Source: Incurvaria masculella (taxonomy: Eukaryota; Arthropoda; Insecta; Lepidoptera; Incurvariidae). From it: a stretch of 64,000 nucleotides of DNA. Where the stretch lies: positions 7,135,001 to 7,199,000 of the forward strand of contig OX335660.1 in NCBI GenBank assembly GCA_946894095.1. The letters run 5' to 3'. This document shows, piece after piece, positions 43,579 through 54,089 of the stretch. The stretch's first letter is position 1, and each line of letters begins with the position of its first letter. Both the position numbers and the translations under genes were made by a program. The notes beneath the pieces are model-generated. The model was not told the origin of the DNA. It ran no database searches and was given only the letters and a program-made list of their open reading frames with translations.

Positions 43579-43850
43579 GCGCGCCGCACCGCCGCATCCG
43601 GCCGTGCAGTTTGGGTTTTCAGCCGCAGTGACGGCGCTCCCGACCGCTGAGCGCAGCTGCAACTGGAACCTTCGATCTTCAGTGAACTGAAACTCTCCGT
43701 GTGACGATATTGTGTGCCGAGTTATTTCGTGACGCGAACGCTTGAAACGAGTTACTCGAAGTGGATTTACAAATGCATTCCATATTGTAGTGGCGCGTAT
43801 CCTTGACTATTGAATCCGCGTAGGTTTAATAAAAGGTAGGATTTAATTTA
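43579..43850 (+). promoter_or_regulatory. GC-rich promoter or first-exon candidate
   Basis: CGCACCGCCGCATCCGGCCG, then GATCTTCAGTGAACTG (initiator-like) near 43677 and unique sequence to 43840. Possible donor AAAAG|GTAGG near 43835. It could be a non-coding first exon of the CDK-inhibitor gene 8 kb downstream; not demonstrable from sequence. Confidence 0.25.
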
Positions 43851-43869
43851 ATAAAACATTTTTGTACAC

Positions 43870-44345
43870 TTGTTGAGGTACACGGCTCCGCTCGGGTCAA
43901 TGTCGTTTTGGACTGATTTCGGGCCGACTACTGACGAACTATGTTGAGGACTCCCAGCTTTTTTGATAAGCATGGGATTTATAGGTGGGCATATAGAGTC
44001 TGTGTTACAGACACATAGGGATTCACACAAAGACCAGGCTTTTATTAGAGTAACTAGCTGAGGTACCCGGCTCATCTCGGGTCAATGTTGTTTTTGACTG
44101 ATTGCGGGCTGGTCAAGTTCAGCCTGCGTTGGCGGAAAAAAAATAATTATTTACGACACCACATTAGAAACCTCACAAATTACATTATTTCTCCACTGTT
44201 TAATGGATGTTATTATACATATAAACCAGCCTTTTCAATCACTCTATCTATTAAAAAAAAAGCATCAAAATCGGTTGCGTAGTTTTAAAGATTTAAGCAT
44301 ACATAGGGATATAGGGACAGAGAAAGCGACTTTGTTTTATACTCT
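43870..44345 (-). mobile_element. two Helitron 3'-end relatives in tandem
   Basis: GAGGTACACGGCTCCGCTCG near 43874 and CTAGCTGAGGTACCCGGCTC at 44053 match the CTAG end of the Helitron at 23336. The second runs to about 44345 through AAAATCGGTTGCGTAG, a familiar lepidopteran Helitron motif. A further trace (GGGCTCCGCTCGGGCGAATG) is near 46895. Confidence 0.5.
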
Positions 44346-45134
44346 GTAGTGTAAATTATCCAGTGTATTCATTGTCCTTAGTTTTTTTTGTATCAATCAA
44401 TCGAGATAATCGAACTGCTTCAATGAGATAATTGTTACAGTCCATTACTTAAATTGTCCTCAGTCTGATCTAATAAAAAGGCACAATTGACGAAATTCGT
44501 AGCCATCGGCACCACGCGTGCCTTTTTTGTCGAGTTCACAGCCGTTATATGTTGTCGTTTATTATCGCATTACGAAAACCTACGTGTCGGTAGCATGAAA
44601 ATGACAATATTAATTACCAATAACAAATAAAAACAATACATATACTCGATGCACGTTGCACAAAATAAGGAGACTATTTGGTTGTAATAGAGAATTGCCG
44701 TTTGTTTTTTTAATTAACTGAACACGCATAGCTTATATAGTTGAAAACTAGGTGCCTTGACTCCTAGGTTGCCTTGCTAGCACATATTTCACGGCGCGGA
44801 GCGTCGGATAACACTGCCGCTTCGACCATCGTATATTCAATGTGATGGTATCAAACAGGGCTGGATTAACCCTACCACCTAGTAAGTAAATAACAGTAGG
44901 TTATTTAATTAACAAAATTCGGAAAATTAAGTCGGGATCTTTCGGCTGCATTCGGCCCGTTTCGGCTAGTTTCCCAAATTAACAAAAACAATTGCAAATG
45001 GTAAATGATAGGTATCATAGCGTACACATTTTTATGTAATTCTAGAAAACCTCTGCAGCTCCGCGCGCGTTAATGTCCGACGAAAAGCATTCGGTTTTCC
45101 GTCGACTTATCTCATATTTAACAGAGTTAAACCC
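44346..45134 (-). other. spacer with SINE family F trace
   Basis: 44796-44888 (ACTGCCGCTTCGACCATCG, GGATTAACCCTACCACCTAG) is a family F fragment on the minus strand. The rest shows no gene. Confidence 0.4.
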
Positions 45135-45364
45135 TTACGTGATTTTTATGTGACTGAACATGGTTTGCTAATAAACCACCCTCATGATATAGTCCAACAC
45201 CGAATTCCCGAAGGAATAAGGTGCGATGCCAGGACCTTACCTTTATGAGCACGGCTACATTGAACTCACACTGACAATGTTTCATCATCATTTCATCCAA
45301 TGCGATGGCGAGGCTACAATTAGCATGGATTCGGTGCATGAACAGGGCCGGGATTTGAAACATC
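45135..45364 (-). repeat. tRNA-headed SINE family F copy
   Basis: Minus-strand B-box-like GTTTCAAATCCCGG at 45350-45364; body with GATGCCAGGACCTTACC and ATGAGCACGGCTACATTGAA; tail side GTGACTGAACATGGTTTGC. Confidence 0.65.
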
Positions 45365-45597
45365 GATGATTCTTCACCTCTTATCTTCAAACGTGTTTTC
45401 GTGTTACCCCTGTTCGGTTTCCGTCAGCGGGTGCATACATTATCATATCTATTTCGGGGCAGACTGACCGCCGCCTGTGTCCGCTCGTTTTGGGAGATAA
45501 ATTCGGTCGTAAATTCACGTTCGATGTCAAGGTGCCATCTCACATTACCTTGCCCAACTGTAAACTTACTGTCAGTCAGAGCGTTCTAGTACGAGTT

Positions 45598-45690
45598 TTT
45601 TTTTTTTTTTTATGTGACTGGACATGGATGGCTAATACCATACCTTCCGTCATGGTATTAGCCCAACACACCACATGGGAACTAGTTACA
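45598..45690 (-). repeat. tRNA-headed SINE family F, 3'-tail fragment
   Basis: A run of T then ATGTGACTGGACATGGATGG and TAGCCCAACACACCACATGG: the 3' end of family F with its A tail, minus strand. Confidence 0.6.
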
Positions 45691-45698
45691 AATAACTT

Positions 45699-45912
45699 AT
45701 CGAAAAATCACTAAGATCATTGATTAGAGCAGGCATTTGCGCCCGTCCACGGATTTTTATATTTGTGTAGAAACAGTAGTAGTGTTGAATATATGTAATC
45801 TACACAAATATGAAAATCCGAGGACGGGTTATTTAGTATATCCTTCAAATGCCTGATTTACTGAATGATGCAAACCTGCCGCATCGATGATCTAAGCGAT
45901 TTTTCGACAATG
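45699..45912. repeat. palindromic MITE, ~210 bp
   Basis: Left CGAAAAATCACTAAGATCAT and right ATGATCTAAGCGATTTTTCG are inverted. The inner arms CCGTCCACGGATTTTTATAT and TATGAAAATCCGAGGACGG also pair. A half copy is at 38272. Confidence 0.65.
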
Positions 45913-45920
45913 GATTTGTA

Positions 45921-46240
45921 ACTTACCTAAATTGGCGTTTGCGCCGAACCGATCGACTGGCGTTTTCAAACAAACGTATGGAGAGATTGAAGACCGCGCG
46001 CAGTTGCTAGTCTGAGTTTGATTTCACAGCTTACTCACCGTCGGCGTAAATACGTCGAAGTTGCCGTTTACGCCGACTCCGCGTTTTCATACAAATCGGA
46101 AGTCCGAGTTCGATTTTGCCAGCTTGAAGAAGTAAAGCACAGAATTAGTAGTAAACATTTGTATGGGGTTTGACGTTTTTACGTAACTACGAAGTTCCGT
46201 AAACGCCAATTTAGGTGAAAACTCAGACTGACGACTCTGA
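45921..46240 (-). repeat. family B palindromic MITE
   Basis: ACTTACCTAAATTGGCGTTT to GGTGAAAACTCAGACTGACG. Confidence 0.75.
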
Positions 46241-46380
46241 CTGGCCTCCCACGACGATGGCAGCCGTTTCAAAGTTTTCAGGTAATGCGTGCGTGTATTT
46301 ATTTTATCCTGAATGCCCTTAGTAGGCCAAAAGGGGACATTAGACCCTAGCTAAGACGATAGCTTATCGTTCAATATTTT

Positions 46381-46575
46381 TCAGTCAGTCAGTCAGTGCG
46401 TTTGCGTCCACTGCTGAACATACGCCTCTCCAATTTTTCTCCAGTCCTCCCGGCCCTCAGCGGTACGGAACCACTGCTTTCCGCCGACGCACTTGATGTC
46501 GTCGTCCCACCTGGCAAATGGTCTTCCCACACTCCGTTTTCCTGTCCACGGCCGCCAGTGTAGGGCACGGTTCAA
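46381..46575 (-). pseudogene. RTE-type LINE 3' end, extreme 5' truncation
   Basis: Frame reads LHWRPWTGKRSVGRPFARWD, KCVGGKQWFRTAEGRED and YVQQWTQTH, nearly identical to 32408-32600. The same CAGTCAGTCAGT tail repeat lies at the 3' side (46383). Same LINE family, independent insertion. Confidence 0.85.
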
Positions 46576-46966
46576 AATGAAAAGTCTATATTTTTTGTGT
46601 ACTCAAAATAAGCACTTTCATGCAAACACGATTATCGGAAAATTTGGCATGGAACCATTTCTTCCTTTTTAAAACTTCGCCGCACGTTAACTCTCACAAC
46701 ATAAGCGGTGAGGGTATTTTATTTAAAATGTATAATATTTACTATAATACTAGATATATCAATCCTCTAGTGTCGTGCTTGAAATCTATTTTTTTTTAGC
46801 TTAATATGAATTACAATAAATCAAAACGTAAACCATTCTGTGGGAATCCGTCCTTGATTTTCTCGGAATCGCTCCTGTTTTAATCACACTCTATCGGGCT
46901 CCGCTCGGGCGAATGTTCAGGAGAGCCGGGAACCACAGCAGAGATAGATACGCAATAAAAAACAGG
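46576..46966. other. spacer, nothing recognised
   Basis: AT-rich apart from a Helitron-end trace near 46895. Confidence 0.3.
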
Positions 46967-47256
46967 CCAAGTGCGAGTCCGACTCGCTCACGAAAGGTTC
47001 CGTACTATCGTACAAGATTTAACATGAAAAAAACGTTTTTGGTATGGGGGTTTTTATTTTTATTATTATAAAATTTTACCTATTTGTTGTTATAGCGGCA
47101 AAATAAATACACACTCTGTGAAAATTTCAGCTGCCTACCTATTACGGTTCATGAGATACAGCCCGGTGACGGACGGACGGACGGACGGACGGACGGCCAG
47201 CGAAGGATTAGTAATAGGGTTCCGTTGGCACCGTTTGGTTACGGAACCCTAAAAAA
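46967..47256 (+). repeat. SINE-like family A copy
   Basis: From ACAGGCCAAGTGCGAGTCCG to GGTTACGGAACCCTAAAAAA with a (GGAC)n tract near 47170. Confidence 0.8.
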
Positions 47257-47731
47257 GGGTTAGCAACACACTTTCCAACCCGATCCACGGAAAGACTGAT
47301 GCGTTGCGACCCCAGCCGTGTGAAAAGTTTTTATGCGAAACAGTAAGAATGTTTATGGTTTCATAGTCTGTTGAACGCGAGTTACGCTATCGGCGCTTGT
47401 AACTAGCGAGTGATTTAACGATACGCAAACGAAAGCAAAGTTTAATGCATAAAAGTGAAATTAGGGATTACTAATGGCATGATCATCAGGTGCATATGAG
47501 AGCGTCAAATGGTAAATGCAGACATTAAAACAGTACTCCCTGCAAATTGCATAATAACGATGAACCTTTTATTGTTGATATAACCATGTTAACGATATTT
47601 TGGTTCAGCCCTATCGATGCCTTCGCAAGTATTTGGATAACATTCGTGGAACCGAGGCAGGCGCGGATTCATAGGGGTGCCTATGAATCCGCGCAACAAG
47701 TACATAAGTACAATTGCCCTTCCCCCCGCAC
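47257..47731. other. spacer, nothing recognised
   Basis: Contains an 18-bp inverted repeat near 47659-47695 (GGCGCGGATTCATAGG / CCTATGAATCCGCGC). No gene. Confidence 0.4.
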
Positions 47732-47770
47732 CTTCGTGTGCGAGTCCGACTCGCACTTGGCCGGTTTTTA
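47732..47770 (-). repeat. SINE-like family A head fragment
   Basis: CTTCGTGTGCGAGTCCGACT then CGCACTTGGCCGG; only the head remains. Confidence 0.6.
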
Positions 47771-48240
47771 TATAGAATGCTATAAATCACAAAGAAATTT
47801 CATAGTTCTTTATTTCTCGCTAAGTTTTTTCCATCATGCCAAACGTATTTTTCAGTATTATTTTCTTGATATTCTGCTTTCTATTTTGGAGCTGCAATAC
47901 AGATTTTTTCTCAACATCCAATTTAATGAAAAATTGGTGCATGATATTTTCTACTCATTCCAGACCTGTCATCGAAAATCGCTGCAAAACCCATTTTGTT
48001 TTGGTCATCCGAAAGTAATCTGACTATTGCCTGCGCAGAGCCCCCTGCACGAAATCCAGGATCCGTGCCCGCCCGATGTAGCTCACAGAAACGTTTCAAT
48101 CTTTCCGTATGGGTGAGGTCTCTTGCAGTAATGCAGTTTAAAGTGAGCGAGAGTGAAGTATGCACGCAAGGTCGTTCTATTTGCGCCAGCGCAGACCGTT
48201 GCGGTACAGACAATGCATGCAGCCGTGTCGTTGCTTAGTA

Positions 48241-48552
48241 TGCGTCGGCGGTGGTGGTGACCTAAATATTGTGCGCGCTAGTCGAGACGCCCACGCTTCT
48301 AGGTTCAGCAATCGCACGGATAGGCAAAATGGCGGCGTGACAGTTCGAAATTCAAAAATCGTATTAAGACCACTTCATTTGTCAGTTTTGGTTGTGTCGA
48401 ATTGAATCGCGAATACCAATATGGAGACTGCATTTTATCATCCCAACGCCTGCTTCCAACGAATGTTACGACCAAAAACGTTTTCCGATTATTTTCAAAA
48501 CCTCATTGCTTCAATGAAGATGTCATTGAATAACCTCAAACACAACTAAATA
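48241..48552 (+). other. promoter-like stretch with 43-codon ORF, unassigned
   Basis: CAAAATGGCGGCGTGACAG, then the initiator-like TTTGTCAGTTTTGG near 48377, then an ATG at about 48421. That ATG opens a 43-codon frame (METAFYHPNACFQRMLRPKT...) ending at a TAA near 48550. No donor was seen before the stop. The frame is unrecognised and may be chance. Confidence 0.2.
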
Positions 48553-48604
48553 TTGTTATAAGACCTGGACGTGTCCAGGCACTGAGCAATAACGATGTTC
48601 GATC

Positions 48605-49016
48605 AGGCTCTTGGTGTATGGGATAGAGGACTTGCCTTTCATGCGAGAGATTATGAGTTCAAATCCTCGCCCCGGTATGCACCATTTCTTTCTCTTTCTG
48701 AGTTGTATAAGTGAATCTCGTTACAAATGCGAGCTGTTTCGTGGTTCGGAAACCATGTAAAACTGTAGGTCCCCTTCCCCTACTAGGTGGTGGGGTACTA
48801 AGGCCACCAGGGTTGGTACCACCGCATCGGATGAAATTATGGCTGAAGCGGCAATTAAAAATTGTCCGTGTTTTGCATCCAGTTCAGTCTAGCCGTGCTC
48901 ATAAATGAAAGGTCCTGGTATGGCACCAAATTCCATTGGGAATGTGGTCGTGTATTGGGCTAATATGACGGTAGTTGTGTAGTATTAGCCATCCATGTCA
49001 GGTTGCATAACCCAAA
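48605..49016 (+). repeat. tRNA-headed SINE, family F, near-complete
   Basis: Head CAGGCTCTTGGTGTATGGGA with A-box features and GAGTTCAAATCCTCGCC as B box. Body with GGTCCTGGTATGGCACC, tail CATGTCAGGTTGCATAACCC. Confidence 0.8.
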
Positions 49017-50100
49017 AATGGATGTAATTCTTCACAGTGCTGTGGTGCGATACAAGATGCTGGTGTTTCTACGATTTAGCGGGTTTTGATAGCTACAGCC
49101 AGTATTATATGATTAATGAGTACATTATTTAATAGATGGGTGGATTATTTCGTGAATGCAGCTGCGTAATCGCTTCTGTCAGAGCATTGCGATGCCGACA
49201 GCTGCAGCGAGCGTACCTACACCATTTTGTTATGTAGAAAGCAATGCATCACAAAGAGCTGTTATTTATTTCTCACAGACTTAAAACAATAGAAGTTTTC
49301 TTCCATCACTATTTACGGGTTGTCAGTTAACTTTTTAACTTTATTGTGTCTTCAATGTTGTAGCTGCAACTTACTTATAGCTTTTTACTTTATTTTATAG
49401 TTTTATAATTTTTCTCTCTATATCCATATCTTCTAAATCTGAGATTCGATTTAAGAGTCTCATAATGTTTGCTCATAAAAGATTGCTTTTCACTAAGTGC
49501 TGATTTATCTTAATCGACACTTAAAAGTGCCTTTACGACTGTAGTGCTGATTATTTTGTACTGGCATTGATTGCGAAATGGCAAGAAACACCCCTTAGTC
49601 AATGCCTAAGCAAATCATTTGTCAGATTAATCAAATCAAATCAAATAATGTATTGTTACATAAGACATAAGACATACATACATACATACACAGAGTAATA
49701 TTACCGCTACCTACAAAATGTTCTTCATCATATTGCACCTACATACACGGCGGTGTAGACCTGAATTGTCTCGTGTTTTTTTGGTCGCAGATGTAAGCTA
49801 GTGAACAATTTTCAATAATCCACCTATTGTCGGATTCATATTGAAAGCTTGTTGTAGATGTTAATGCAATCAAAGAGAAGCCTTTTTTAATTGCTTACTT
49901 GTGTTATGTTTTTTACTGTGTAACCATAAACGTATGCCTAGTTTCATATTTATGTGTTTGTTCATAAAACTCAGATGTATTTCTTCTCAGATTCAAACAT
50001 TCAATTTTAAGACATTATCTAAAATGCTTTGACGTTGGTTTTCTTGATAACGTATGATTGTTCGGTCGGGTAGAGACATTTATTATAGTGGGTTGCAATG
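49017..50100. other. repeat-poor spacer with one family H fragment
   Basis: 49486-49618 (TTTCACTAAGTGCTGATTTA, TGCTGATTATTTTGTACTGG) matches 56016-56213 and 60520-60650, an otherwise unnamed palindromic repeat. A (CATA)n run lies near 49675. Confidence 0.45.
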
Positions 50101-50260
50101 GATGCATACAGTACCGCACCATGTCGATATAAACCTCCTACTAGGTAGCAATTCCTTCGCAGTGCGCCGAGCTCTGCGTGCGTGATTCAGAAGCCACTGT
50201 TAGTAATCACTTACCAGTATAATGTCTGTTTTATAAACACGTCGGTTGTAACGTTCGTGT
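50101..50260 (+). promoter_or_regulatory. TATA-type core-promoter candidate upstream of the CDK-inhibitor gene
   Basis: GTCGATATAAACCTCC near 50123-50138 resembles a TATA box, and CCTTCGCAGTGCGCC about 25 bp later resembles an initiator. It lies in the repeat-poor island 1.5 kb before the coding exon's splice acceptor. No donor can be fixed, so the link is speculative. Confidence 0.25.
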
Positions 50261-50579
50261 TTATGTCAGTCGACGACGTATTCCGTCGCTGGCTAGGATA
50301 ATTAGCCCAGCTTTGCAGTTATTTCGCTGCAGTTTCGTTTGATTACTTTAGAATGAAATGTTGTGTTCCCATCCTTGAATAAAACACAATGTCAGTTTGA
50401 CTTTAGCATGCGAACTATCAATATTAGGTCAATATATAAAGCTGAAGAGATAATTGGGCGTATGCACGTATTGGCGTATGATATTTTCTAGACGTTTGAG
50501 ATAGAGATGTAACTCCACACTTTCATTCACTAAAAAGTAAAACGTCATGAAAGCGAAGTTGCGACCCTCCAAATTCAAG

Positions 50580-50970
50580 AAATCCGGCCAAGTCCGAGTC
50601 GGACTCGCACACGGAGGGTTCCGTACCATCGTACATATTCCCACCAACCTCGTGGCGCAGGCAAACTGACAAATTTCGCTTCAGAGGGTTGGTCTTCATC
50701 CTGTGAACCCAGTTTTAGCCATTTACGTTATCGTTACCATTTTTGTCGCGACCTCCTAGGCTAACAAGTTTTTTTACAAAAATGGCATTCGTATGTGAGC
50801 CACCCCTTTATTTTTTTATTTTACTATTTGTTGATATAGTGGCACTAGAAATACACACTCTGAAAATTTTTACTGTCTACCTATTACGGTTCGTGAGTTA
50901 CAGCCCTCTGACAGACGGACGGATCGACAGTGGATGCTTTTTGGAACGGTTGATACGGAACCCTAAAAAA
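50580..50970 (+). repeat. SINE-like family A copy, split by a family D fragment
   Basis: Head at 50580-50642 (TCCGGCCAAGTCCGAGTCGG) and remainder at 50763-50970 (AAATACACACTCTGAAAATT ... ACGGAACCCTAAAAAA). The middle belongs to family D. Confidence 0.75.
50646..50762 (+). repeat. family D terminal fragment nested in family A repeat
   Basis: GAGGGTTGGTCTTCATCCTG, ACGTTATCGTTACCATTTTT and GTCGCGACCTCCTAGG form one family D terminus only. Confidence 0.7.
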
Positions 50971-51128
50971 TGGCCGCCATTATGAACTTTTCAGTGCTGA
51001 AACTGTTCAAAATTTAAGATTCATAGTTATAGTTATAGTTAGTTATAGTAATAGTTAATTTAATTCCACGGATAATTTTATGCCGTAAAAGATTCGCTTT
51101 TGTCGGATGTCCCACGAGATTTCATGTT

Positions 51129-51527
51129 CTTTTTTTATTGATCTGCACATGAACGACAAATATCACACCAACTGTAATGATATAAGCCTAAGAATAGGGT
51201 GCCATGCCGGCACTTTTCTTATATTACACGGCTCCATTGAGCTGTTGTATTGTAGACACGGACAATTTCAAGTGTCGTTTTAACCATCTTTCATTCAATG
51301 CCATCGTCCCACCTAGTAAAGCCGGGATCTGACTTCCTCCTTTCATTGAACGTTTTCAATGATTCGTTAAAAATTCATATCACATTCCTTGGCAATATTG
51401 AAAACTAATGTGATATCACACGGGTATTTTTAATTTAAAGTTGGAAACGATCAACGAAACGAAGAAGTGACATTCCGGCTTTGGTAAGGAAACGGACCTA
51501 CATTTTACGTGGAATCGAAACCACGAC
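51129..51527 (-). repeat. tRNA-headed SINE family F, decayed copy with insertion
   Basis: Tail side CTTTTTTTATTGATCTGCAC at the left, body GGGTGCCATGCCGGCACTT. After about 140 unrelated bases the head side resumes with GGACCTACATTTTACGTGGA. Sits just upstream of the CDK-inhibitor exon, presumably in its first intron. Confidence 0.6.
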
Positions 51528-51637
51528 CAGCCCCAATGGTTGAAAAAGGTCACCCATCCAGATCTCTATCGCGTGCAGAGTTGCTAACGTTATCTTTAAA
51601 AGACAAATATTTTAATTGCCTTTATCTTTGTCCTCAG

Positions 51638-52220
51638 ATATCACCACAAACAACAACAGCAACTCAACGTCATCAAGTCGATGCAGTAAGCTTCAATTAA
51701 AAGCAACATGAACAGGTTCAGAATATCACCGGACCACCCTGTCAGACGACGACTTTTTGAATTTGATGACGCTGAAGAGGCGTCTATTGATAACTTCGCG
51801 AACGTATTACAAGAAGATGCAACCAGAATCAATAATGAAAAGAAGCAGAAGTGGAACTTCGATTTCGAAAATGAAATACCGCTAGAGGGTCCCATACACT
51901 GGATGCCATGCGACGGTCCCCTAGCGTACACAGGAAGAATGAGGAGCGTTGGTGACAACGACAAAGAGAATTCGGATAATAGAGTTAAGGGACCAGATAT
52001 GGATGTTGATGGAGAAAATGCGACGCTAAATAACTTCGACGAAGAGTTCTACGAGGAAAGTGCTCATTTCCTACGTAAGCAGAACGAAACAACACCGGGA
52101 AAGAAAAAGGAAGACGTTACGCTCCTAAAGACTGAACGAAGAATAGGGGCTCCGACCGAACAGAAGACTGGAAACCATTGTATTGATAAAGCAGTGAGAA
52201 GAAATATACGTTTTGAATAA
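51638..52220 (+). CDS. dap: cyclin-dependent kinase inhibitor, CIP/KIP family (dacapo/p27 type)
   Basis: The coding part is 51708-52220, 170 residues. It inhibits cyclin-CDK complexes and so stops the cell cycle in G1; this role is known for the family. The kinase-inhibition domain is near-canonical: cyclin-binding RRLF at residues 14-17 (VRRRLFE), a linker helix at 20-45, then CDK-binding KWNFDF at 48-53, PLEG at 58-61 and W65. After it come an acidic stretch, a KEN motif at 86-88 (possible APC/C degron) and TPGKKK at 129-134, which resembles the phosphodegron and basic region of p27. A splice acceptor TTTGTCCTCAG ends at 51637, so this exon starts with a 70-nt 5'UTR. An in-frame TAA 21 nt before the ATG fixes the start. 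AATAAA at 52216-52221 overlaps the stop, but a longer 3'UTR is likely. At least one non-coding exon must lie upstream. The symbol is by homology of the domain. Confidence 0.9.
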
Positions 52221-53640
52221 ACAATTTAATATAATCAGGATAATTTACAAATTTTGAAGTGCCAATAGCAAGTAAATTTAGTACGTATTCGGTTATGGCA
52301 GGTTGAATTTGTTTGTTTGTAATTATTGTATTCTTCTACATCTAAAAAACTAATTATATACTATTGACTCCTTAAAACTAATTCCACTTGCAATCTTTGC
52401 ACATTTTGGGTAACTAGGGCATGGGTATAGTTTTTCACTTTTGAAACTAGAATGTCAATTTTAGTGACGTGTCTATTATTCACTATTCAACAGTTTCTGA
52501 AATCTTGGTGTCTCCGTCGCTGCAACATTTCAACGAGTATTTTTACTGCTTTTCTTTATTCCTTTTATTTCTTACATTTGTACATTACACTTGCTTTACC
52601 TAACGCACTGGGCACATATTAATGTATAATATTATTAATGAAATTTGTACATTCTCCACACTTGGTTGAGAATCTCTAGATATATGGACGAATTTGATCA
52701 CCGATATTTAAGTCTCTTAAAATTTATATTTGAGTATAATTTTAATTTTAAACGCAAATATTTTTTACATTTTAGTTGTTTTACTAGTATTGAGTCGTTT
52801 TCTGAACATAGTGCCAGTTTTAAGTATGTACCTAATATAATTTATCTGATATTACTATACCTGAATGTACCACGGGCCCTGTACTGTATACATTAGTGTC
52901 GCTGCATAACTCATTTATTTGGCAGTTTGTGTTGCGTTTATGTGAAATTGTTGTCATTTGTGGAATATTTTATGATTATTTAAGGCAAACAGCTATAATC
53001 CAAAGCAAACGTAGCTTTTTTCAGTAACTAGAACGATGGGTTATATCCACGGCAATATTACGTAGTAACTTGAGTGTGTCATGCTGCTTGCATATGAGGT
53101 TCGTTGGTGTCCAATTATGTAGACATTATTCTGTCGACATCTGCGAAATCATCGTCTGTATGTAATTTTTGCTATAATTATCCTGTCTTGTGCACCTGAA
53201 CTATCCAGAACGTAGAATGATTGTCAAAAAAACCTGTCCCAAGTTATCTCAGTACGTAAATGTCAAGCACCAAATATTTGTAATCTTCACTACTTTTTGT
53301 AAGTATACCTCTTTCAGTTTGAAATAATAACCAAACCGAGCTCCCTAAAATGGGTTGTTGAAATATTAGAAAATATTTGTATGCCATGTAAATTATTTGT
53401 ATGAATATGTTTTTAAAAGTAGGTATGCGTGAAATTTTAGATAAAGTTTAATTTATTGAGTAAATTATATTATTACCATATAAAAAACCTCACATGTGAT
53501 TTTATTTTATCCTACAAACCCTACCTAAAAGTACAAATTTATTAGTTTCCACAAGTCAAAAAGTTATCGAAAATATGTTAAAGGTTAAATTGTTTCTGTA
53601 TGTTGAATTGACTGCTGAATCATATTTTTATGCAAAATAA
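52221..53640 (+). other. repeat-free AT-rich stretch, likely 3'UTR and downstream flank of the CDK-inhibitor gene
   Basis: About 1.4 kb directly after the stop codon contain none of the window's repeat families, which is unusual here and suggests constraint. The 83-codon frame at 52645-52896 has no motif. Confidence 0.45.
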
Positions 53641-53644
53641 GAAC

Positions 53645-53845
53645 CCACCGATCTTTCAGATTTTTATCTATAGGGTCGGTAAACTATGGAATCGACTCCC
53701 TGCCGAAGTTTTTCACTCAAAGTACAACCTTGAGTCCTTCAAACATGGTGTGCAGAAGCACCTCGCCGACCGGCATGGTTTTCGCAGTCCCTGTGAAATT
53801 CCGAAAGCCCATGGGCATCGTCGGGCGCCTTTTTTTGCGAGGTCC
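53645..53845 (+). pseudogene. LINE 3'-terminal coding fragment
   Basis: FIYRVGKLWNRLPAEVFHSK, YNLESFKHGVQKHLADRHG and PKAHGHRRAPFF follow the usual C-terminal block of CR1/Jockey-like LINE proteins ('R..KLWN.LP..VF'). Upstream domains are missing. Confidence 0.7.
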
Positions 53846-53873
53846 TGGCGTGTGCCATATGCCGCCCTTAACA

Positions 53874-54089
53874 TAAAAAACTGGCCAACTGTGAGTCGCA
53901 TTTCGCACCATCGTACAAGATTTAACACGTTTTTTCTATGGGCCCCCTTGAATTTCAGCTGCCTACCTATTAGGTACGGTTCATTAGATACAGCTCTGTG
54001 ACAGACGGACGGACGAACGGACGGACGGACAGCGGAGGCTTAGTAATATGGTTCCGTTTTTACCCTTTGGGTACGGAACCCTAAAAAAG
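53874..54089 (+). repeat. SINE-like family A copy, internally deleted
   Basis: ACTGGCCAACTGTGAGTCGC to GGGTACGGAACCCTAAAAAA; about 80 bp shorter than full copies. Confidence 0.75.

Noticed and set aside
51641..51964. 107-codon minus-strand ORF
   Set aside because: Shadow of the CDK-inhibitor exon on the opposite strand.
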